A stretch of DNA of 64,000 nt from Metellina segmentata (taxonomy: Eukaryota > Arthropoda > Arachnida > Araneae > Tetragnathidae), in the NCBI GenBank assembly GCA_947359465.1, contig OX375872.1:126058337-126122336 (forward strand), written 5' to 3'. How positions within the stretch are numbered: the stretch's first letter is position 1; each line of letters starts with the position of its first letter. The position numbers were made by a program, and so were the translations under genes. The notes under the pieces were generated by a model. It worked only from the letters and a program-made list of their open reading frames with translations, was not told the origin of the DNA and ran no database searches. Of this stretch, positions 56,963-64,000 are shown piece after piece.

Positions 56963-57397
56963 TGTTAGAAGTTGGCGCCATTTTACAGCAAAGTGCTAAT
57001 TTTTCGTCAACTCCCTTAACTTTTATATCTTGGCAACTGTAAACATTTTTAAGCATAAATTTATTTAATAACCATACTTTAAAAGTTTCATGATATTCTT
57101 CGATTGATTGTGACATTGATGCTATCAAACCTACACACTTCAACTTTCACTCATTCTCTTCTATTTCAATTCAAGATATATTTTTATGATTGGCTGATTG
57201 GAAGTTGAAGATTTATGGTTATTCAAATTACTTAACCTATATATACGCAGACAAGTGGATCTGCTGTAGAGATAGAGATCTATTCGATCTGATTGTTGAT
57301 ACCGCTTGCACATTATCCCAGTCTGTTAGGAGGATTATGTTCTTTATATTGTTTAAAGTTTAATAAAAACTTTATTTTATTCAAGTTAGTTTGGTCA
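56963..57397 (+). mobile_element. Probable Copia 3' LTR
   Basis: TGTTAGAAGTTGGCGCC starts right after a polypurine tract (AGGGGGAC). The segment contains a TATA-like CCTATATATACGC at about 57235 and AATAAA at about 57362, and could end at GGTCA (57397), giving 435 bp with TG...CA ends. The start is well supported. The end is provisional, since no 5' LTR is present for comparison. Confidence 0.65.
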
Positions 57398-57524
57398 ACC
57401 TTCTTTTAGTTAGCTTTATAGAGAAACTGGTTACGTGCTCGGACCCACTGTTGCATCATAAACTCCTTAATTGGGTTACAATCTTTTATATCATTCCAAT
57501 ACCTCAAACAGTCCTTATTTTGTT

Positions 57525-58253
57525 CAGGGTGGCAACAAAATCCCCGATAAAAAGCTCCCTCATATTTCCATGATTTCCCTGATAGTGTCACAAAATGTCT
57601 CCAGTCTACATTTATAGCGTTGGTAACGGTCTTGACATTTTTTATTTTGGCGCACTTCTATAAGCACGTTATGGCAACCCATCTGTATTACGGTTATTGC
57701 GGTTTTTATAGCAACCTCCGTCAAGCGGAAAGTTTAAATTTTCATTTTGAATATTCTAGAAAGTTCTTTTAAAATCCGTTAAACTGGAGTTTGATTTCAT
57801 TGGTTCATTTGAAATAATTCTTTCATTGGTGACTTTAGAAGTGCGCCAAAAAAAAAGCGATAAGGCCGTTACCACAGGCTATAAACAAAGATTGAAGCTG
57901 CATAAAAAATTTCTACCAAAATGTACTTTCAAGCAAAAAAAAAAACATCATTAGCTACACAAATTTAAAATTGTATAAAACAAGTTGTATCGCCAGCCTC
58001 ACGGCGGCATTTTGCGCGGTGTTCGAAAATTGTGACGCAAGTGTTTTTTATTCAAGTTACAATTTATTAGATTCTTAAAAGTACTTGTAACCGCGCATCT
58101 CTAAATAGGACAAACGATAACCAGTGCCATTTAAGGTATCAAAATTTTAAAAGTTCCCTGATTTTTCGTGAAATTTGAAAACTTTAACTGAGATTTCAAG
58201 AACTAAAAAGTTTTCTGAGAATTCCCTGATTTCCTGGTTCTGTTACCACCCTG
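57525..58253. mobile_element. S element: 729-bp TIR element with TTGTT flanks
   Basis: Ends CAGGGTGGCAACAAAA and ..TTCTGTTACCACCCTG, an imperfect inverted repeat. Flanking TTGTT lies at 57520-57524 and 58254-58258. Inside is a second inverted pair, ACTTCTATAAG../..AAGTGCGCC and GGTAACGGTC/GGCCGTTACC (about 57613-57665 and 57838-57890). No coding frame is convincing. A truncated relative lies at 46317-46681. The CAGGG ends resemble those of family R. Confidence 0.75.
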
Positions 58254-58258
58254 TTGTT

Positions 58259-60180
58259 TGTAATGAATATCTTTGTCAAATGCGTCAATTGTAAATTAGA
58301 TATACTAAAAAACTTACAAAAACTCCATTTCTGGAGAATGATGTTAATGATTTAGCTAGTAAAAGCAAAACACAAACCAAAATAACAGATTTCTTTAAAT
58401 AAACTATTGTAAAGGACGAAATAAAAGTTATAAATGCAACTTAAATTAGTCTTTGTTTCTTGCTCTATGTTTTGTTTTTCTGACCCCTGATTTAACGTTT
58501 TCTCGCATATAACATTATATCTTTCTGGTCCCTTGAAAAACGTTACATCAAGGTTGTACTGTATGAAGATTTTTCTTTCTATTTCCGTATGATCTCGGTC
58601 TCTTAATACGGACTGATTAAATATAATGAATTAAACAAATGTTAAATAGAGTTATAGACAAATTTCATGATCTAAAACGTGTTTCAACCAAGGTATTTTA
58701 TGTGTAACAATTTGCGTTAGAAAACAAAATTTCACACACATGAAATTTACGCGAGTAGTGTATCTGCCTCTATAATCGCATCACTAATAAGTGGATGGGA
58801 TTGGATGTTGAGGTTTTATGGCGCAAGGTTCAAATATGGACAAGGCGTGCCAATCACTACGAAGTGATTTCATGTAAAACTTCAGACATGAAAATGTGTA
58901 CACTTGTTTTACATTCCTCATAAGTACAAGACATGCAGTGAAATTTTTTTTTTTTGTAGGTGGCAATTTCTACTAGTTTCACTGGTACAATTTCTACTAG
59001 TATGGAGAAGCTTAGAAAATCCATTGGAACATGATTTGAGTATCTTATTTTCAGTCTTAGAAATCCAGATCATGAATTTTGTTTCCCTCTATCATTATAG
59101 AATTCGAATTACATAAAAAAAGAGAAAGAAAACTTCAACATCAAGGGCAATAAGTTCCTTTTTAATCAAACGGGCAGTAGTTACAAAGTGTTACACATAA
59201 GTGGCAGGGTGGGTTTAAGCATGTTCAAATAACAACATTATACACAGATCAAATTGTAATTGTAATGTAAATACTAATCATCAGTATTATTATTAAAAAC
59301 ATGTAGAAATGTCATATCAGAGTTTAATAAGTTCACAGGTTTGGTTAAGAGGTTTTTCATTCCATACACAAGAAATGCAGTACGGTTCATCTTACTTAAA
59401 AATCCAGTTGTAATCAATACAAATCTAAAGGTAGATGCTTTATTTGAATTTAAAAGTGGATACGAGTAATGATATACTATTTGATTGAAAAAATTATGAA
59501 TATTGAAATTTGCTGAACTAAATGACATTTTATGTGAAATCATTTTTTGATGAGGAAGACCAATCCAAGACCAAATTATTATAAAATAAAGAATTGTAGC
59601 CGAGAACATCCGCCTCCATAATCAAATCATTCATAAGGTTTCTTTACAAAATTAGTTATGCAAGTAAGCAAAAGTTTTCCATACCCCACAACTACAAACA
59701 CATTTAGTTAAAGAAAAATTGTGTTTTCAAAAACAAATATAAAGGAATCTCTTTAGAAGTCTGTGAAGTTGTCAAGAAATTTTCTTGATACATGTTTTGA
59801 GCATATATTTTCTAAAACCATTAGGTAAATCCGAAGGGAAGATAAATATTCCTTATTTAATATAATGTTTTAAAGATGTGAAATTATATACAAGGTCTAG
59901 TTGCAAAGAAATTGATAAGAAATTGGACAAATTAAACATGAATTAAAGGTTTTTAAGTTATTGGAGAATGGTTATAATATAGAAATTTGTGGAACTAAAT
60001 GATATTTTATCCAAGACATTTCACATGAAAACATTTTCTGCAGAGTAAGAACAATCATTAAAATCAGGAATTGTTGGTGAATACTTGTCTCCATGATTAA
60101 ATCATTGAGAAGAGGTTTCTTTAAAGAATTAGTCACACAAGTGAGCAAGTGTTCCATACCCCCATAACTATAAACTTGCA
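58259..60180. other. AT-rich intron-like DNA with local duplications
   Basis: A SINE family 2 body fragment (GGTTTTATGGCGCAAGG) lies at about 58812. The blocks at about 59500-59720 and 59985-60180 are diverged duplicates (AATGA.ATTTTAT, CTCCAT.AT.AAATCATT, GGTTTCTTTA.A.AATTAGT). The block at about 58660-58800 is duplicated at about 61555-61690. The 111-codon minus frame at 59274-59609 overlaps one duplicate and looks accidental. Confidence 0.5.
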
Positions 60181-61113
60181 TCTCTACTATTATAAAAGGA
60201 AGTGTTTCTCTGAGTCATCTCTGTCTGCAAGCAGTGTCTTGAAGAATCTATGGCACTTACAATTATGGAATTTGGCACACAGGTAGTCCTAACTTTTTGC
60301 AATTTTTGTATCTAGAATGAATTTTAAAATTTTTTCTAGAACATTTTAAAATTAATTAATTCTAATTAATTTTTAATTTATTAGTTTTTCCATCCTCCTT
60401 TCTTCTTTTTGGGAATGTGAAGCCATAGCTTGCTTGATTGAAGAAAGGAAAGGTTTTGCTACCTTGGAACTGTGTCAAGTTACAAATGAGCTGACGTCAC
60501 ATTGAAGAAATGACAGATTCCGCGTTTTTCGTCCCAATGCCAATTGCAACCATGCCAAGTTTTCCAATTCTAGCTAGTTTTGATTTATGTTGTTGATTAG
60601 TATAACTTTCTTGCTAGCGATTTCAACTTTGTCACGGGTAAAGACTATTTGAGGTCTTCTATCTTCATGATCATAAAGGAATACTAGAGTAAAAATTTCA
60701 ACGGATTTGAATTCTGCAGAAAATTTTACACCAGATTGAAACCTTAATTGTGATTTTCGTTGAATAAATAATTTTTCAATCGTAACCTGTGTCATGTCGG
60801 GTGAAAGTTGGACAAATCCTTAAAGTTATTGTTTTTTCTTTTTAATGTTTTCAGTATCAGTAAGATTTAATGTGTCCAGCCTGATTTTTAAACTTTAATC
60901 TAAAATATTTTAAAATTAATTTATTGGCATTCATTTATTACTAGCCACTTCAAGGCCATCACGACGTTGCCTGTGGTGTTGGTTTGCAAAACAAACCAAA
61001 TTGGAATGCATAGCAATCACCAGGGGTTGCCGAGTGTTAGTGAGCAGTTGTCACACCTGACCCCATGAAAAGAACTGTCACAGACAACGTTGTGCTAGCT
61101 GCACAGTGGCTAG
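60181..61113 (+). mobile_element. Complete non-autonomous Helitron, 933 bp
   Basis: TCTCTACTATTATAAAAGG (60181) follows an A, and the element ends GCTAGCTGCACAGTGGCTAG (61113) before a T. It shares termini with the copies at 39234-40185 and 42802-45436. The 3' half contains GGTTTGCAAAACAAACC and GGGGTTGCCGAGTGTTAGTG. No protein gene is present. Confidence 0.9.
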
Positions 61114-61396
61114 TAGTTCATAAAAATATTAAGTGTTTTTAACATCAAATCTACAGGAATCTCCTTAGAAATCTGTAGTCAAGAAATTTCATTGATACAT
61201 ATTTTGAGCATATATTCTACTTCTAAAACCTGAAGAGTAGATAAGTATTCCTTACTTTATATAGAATTAAAATATAGAAAAAAGAAAGAGAAGATGAAAA
61301 TCAATGTTTTTTTTCCATCTAAGAAAAAATTTATATATACTGTCACTATAGTGGCAAAGTGAATTTGAAGATTCAAAATACTAAATTTACACTCAC

Positions 61397-61458
61397 CCCT
61401 CATTGATTGTGGTAATCTTGCAATAAAGTTCATGATTGATCTTGATCATCAACAAATC
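61397..61458 (-). CDS. Candidate internal exon of a host gene
   Basis: On the minus strand an acceptor CATTTATTTGCAG precedes, and a consensus donor GTGAGT (61396-61391) follows, 62 bases. Only one frame is open through it and reads DLLMIKINHELYCKITTINE. The other two stop. Both splice sites are strong by consensus, but no neighbouring exon can be joined with certainty. A weak candidate upstream exon ends with a GAG/GTAAAAG donor at about 61836. I do not recognise the protein. Confidence 0.3.
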
Positions 61459-62520
61459 CTGCAAATAAATGAAACAATTAAATGACAAATACTTTTAGGT
61501 AAGTGAGGGGTAAATATAATGCAGTGCAATAACATTAAATAATTTTAGTTAATATTCTTGATCTAAAACATGTTTAAAACAAGGGATTTCATGTATAACA
61601 CTTTTTGTCAAAAATGGGCAATTACCCACATGAAAATTATGTGAGTATATTGGCCTCTATCAGTCAAGAGATTTCTTAACTAATATATTAGGGAAACAAA
61701 AGTTTTCTCATACTTTCATAACTATAAACACATTTTATGAACAAAAATATTGTGTTTTAACATCGAGTCTAAGGCATGTCCTTAGAATAAGGTGAAAGTA
61801 AATTCTTCTATAAGTCTTAAGAATGTAGGTTACTTTTACCTCAAAAATGCATAATATTTTTCTTATGAAGAATTTGACTTAAAGATAAGGTAAAAATGCA
61901 ATGTTACAACAAAAAGGATAAGCTTTTTGCATTGAACCAAAATATTTTAGTGTTTGATTTGTAATTTATATTGTAGCATACATATAATGTATGGAATTAT
62001 AGTGTATCAAAGCATAAAAGAATTAAGGGTTTATTTCGACATGACTAGTGAAAAAAAAAAAGCATCGTCATTAAATGCACCAGAATCATTACCCACAGGC
62101 TAATGTTATAATTCCAGATTTTTTATTTAGAATTTTCTAAAAACCAAATAAGAAAACGAGTGTAAATTTTCTAACTTTAAATTTTATCAGTGATCTTATC
62201 GAGTTTTTATAGAGCAGTTGAAATTAATCATCTTTAGTTCAGGATATAAAAATAATTAGTCCAAAACATGCTTTGATGTAGATTGATTTGCTAATGGTCT
62301 AAGATATATGGGAAACTACAAATAGAACATGCTGGACTCTATCCTTTGACATACTGTGTAGAAAAGTCATTTTGGGAGGACAAAACTTTTATATTGGAAG
62401 CAGATTTATTTTTCTTGGATATGTAACCTGTGATTTATGACAAACTAAGTGTTACAACTTGCATTTGGAAATGCTAAAATACTAAAACTATTGATTTGTT
62501 CATATTTGCTGTGGATTGTA

Positions 62521-62574
62521 ATGGATCCATCATCAAAATATAGGGCCTTACATAGGTTTATCCATCAGCTTCAA
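62521..62574 (+). CDS. Candidate first coding exon of a host gene
   Basis: ATG at 62521 opens 18 codons, MDPSSKYRALHRFIHQLQ, ending exactly at a GTAAGT donor (62575-62580). The composition is protein-like and unlike the AT-rich surroundings. I see no promoter, and the next in-frame acceptor was not found (one at about 62633 leads quickly to a stop). It is on the opposite strand to the candidate exon at 61397. Low confidence. Confidence 0.2.
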
Positions 62575-63547
62575 GTAAGTTAATGCCTTTTACGGGCATT
62601 TAAAAGTGTACTTAGATGGAGTAGATTTTCAGGTTCTGCGTGGAAAGAATTGAAATGCTACAGTTGGAAAGGATTATTCTGAGATACTCTGGCAGGAAAT
62701 ATGAAACATTTCCAAGTGAAAAAAAGGGGCATCATTACATATAGAAAGAAAACTTCACATGTATATATAAAGCGAACATGGCTTTTCTTGGACTATCACC
62801 TGTGATTCAAGATAAGCTCTTAGATGGTGATAGATCATAGATAGAAATATATTCTCAAAGGAATTCAAATGTTTTATGAAAGTGCTTGAAAAGCACACCA
62901 ACTGGATGAAAGAGAAGAGATTCAAAAACTATGTTACATAGCATTTTGAAGAATGTAGTCCATAAAAGCATTCAATAGTTTGCTTATTACACCTAATTTC
63001 AGTTTTGATTCTACAGGATATAAAGATCTGAAAAATTTGACAAAATAATGAAATTACTGAGGTTATTGACTTTAAATTAGTCTCCTGATTATTTGCAATA
63101 GATACTTGCAATTACATACATTTTTAGGACTACAGGTCTCATCTATTGTAGGTCAATAATAATACTAATTATACTAAAGCATAGTCCAAAAGGCAAGAGA
63201 GTTTATACTTCATAAAACATTTAAGAGAAATTTAATATTTAAGAAAATCTACAAAATAATTAAAAATGAGCCAAATTTTTTTAATTCAATAACTTGAGGC
63301 TCTTAAAAACATGAACACATGCATTTAAATTTTAACACATGATAGATGATCATATACATGTTTTTTAACTGCTATTTCACTTTGAATTTCGAACACAATC
63401 TATAACAAAAATTCGACGCACTAAGGAGTTGCAAGATTGTGATAAAAATTGTTGGATGTGAAGAACATACATAGAAAAACAAACGATTCAAATTTCAGAA
63501 CAATTGAATGATTTATTTCAGAGTTTGACCGTTACAAAGGGAGGAAG

Positions 63548-64000
63548 TCAATAAGGTAATGGTCCATCTCTGGCCTGGATGCAAGCTGTCACCCAGCGTG
63601 GCATAGACTGAAAAAGTACCCGGATGGTGTCCTGCAGAATTTCTTGCCAAATTGTCTCAACTGTCGGGCTAAATGATTAACATTTTCGGATGATTGTAAT
63701 CTCTTTCCCATAATGTCCCAAACGTGCTCTATGGGAGAGAGACCAGGAGACCTAGCTGGCCAAGGAAGTGTTCGGAAATCTTGAAGACAATTCATAGCAA
63801 AACGTGCCATGTGTAACCAGCCATTATCTTGTTGAAAATTAAGTTTGGGGTTTTGCAAAAGGAACCGGTAACACAACCGGTCGTAGAATGTCTACGTACC
63901 ACTGCGCTGTAAGTGTACCACAATTGACTACCGAATAATATCTGGCTATCAAAGAAGATGGCACCCCAGACCATAACAACCTGTTGTGGGCATGTGTGGC
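63548..64000 (-). pseudogene. Tc1-type transposase, C-terminal part, off window edge
   Basis: Minus-strand Tc1-group transposase whose N-terminal part lies beyond 64000. Visible in order: VWGAIFFDSQ, then LLQNPKLNFQQDNG with the second catalytic Asp, then the conserved TLPWPARSPGLSPIEHVWD with the catalytic Glu. After a frame change it reads LQDTIRVLFQSMPRWVTACIQA, ending PLPY and TGA at 63548-63550. I count 32 residues between that Asp and Glu, shorter than the usual 34. At least two frame breaks (near 63650 and 63880) make it inactive. It is a different Tc1 family from the one at 17.2 kb. The inverted terminus to the left was not identified. Confidence 0.85.

Larger units (their letters stand above)
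61114..63547. other. AT-rich intron-like DNA with weak exon candidates
   Basis: Contains diverged duplicates, for example about 62390-62460 and 62765-62835 (TTTTTCTTGGA.TAT, ACCTGTGATT.A.GA). The two exon candidates in this stretch are listed separately. Nothing else was recognised. Confidence 0.45.

Noticed and set aside
59274..59609. 111-codon open frame on the minus strand
   Set aside because: It overlaps a locally duplicated AT-rich block. The other copy of the block does not keep the frame, and no motif is recognisable.

Overview
This window looks like AT-rich, intron- and repeat-rich animal DNA, with no sign of bacterial gene organisation. The mixture of Tc1/mariner, hAT, piggyBac, Helitron, Copia and BEL/Pao relics plus two tRNA-derived SINE families suggests an arthropod; an arachnid is my best guess, from general resemblance of the repeats only. 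No complete host gene is visible. The only ones that look like host coding sequence are short candidate exons: 28772-28909 (+, a plausible last exon with a poly(A) signal), 61397-61458 (-) and 62521-62574 (+).

Layout. 0.7-2.5 kb: decayed ZBED5/FAM200-like hAT transposase. 4.1-6.7 kb: LTR-like segment on the minus strand split by a 2.17-kb hAT element with an exact 8-bp target duplication. 6.7-10.2 kb: a 3.5-kb block bounded by ~380-bp inverted arms, holding hAT, SINE and Helitron debris. 10.2-12.1 kb: Tc1 fragment abutting a minus-strand Helitron. 13.4-16.3 kb: hAT and Helitron relics. 17.2-19.1 kb: Tc1 element with both ends, its gene cut by a 424-bp hAT MITE. 19.1-21.2 kb: degenerate tandem repeats. 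21.7-23.2 kb: intact DD41D mariner-type transposon, the one convincing complete gene here. 24.6-28.0 kb: SINE cluster with a TTAA-flanked foldback MITE inside one copy. 30.0-32.9 kb: piggyBac-like element with TTAA and both ends, broken gene, SINE insertion. 35.9-41.5 kb: Copia pseudogene interrupted by a Helitron. 42.3-57.4 kb: a nested cascade. A BEL/Pao gag holds a Helitron that itself holds a 2.1-kb element (family R). A second piggyBac lies next to one R copy and is split by another; a second Copia carries the end of that first R copy, which is split by another Helitron. 57.5-58.3 kb: a small TIR element with a 5-bp target repeat. 58.3-63.5 kb: AT-rich, intron-like DNA with locally duplicated blocks and a 933-bp Helitron. 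63.5-64.0 kb: 3' part of a minus-strand Tc1 gene running off the window.

The elements do not form a pathway; they record a history. Insertions with clean boundaries can be ordered. In two places an uninterrupted relative elsewhere in the window supports the pre-insertion sequence (family R in piggyBac copy 2; Helitron in R copy C). Family R generates 5-bp duplications twice independently and is the most unusual item. All superfamily names are from my reading of motifs and termini; no search was run.
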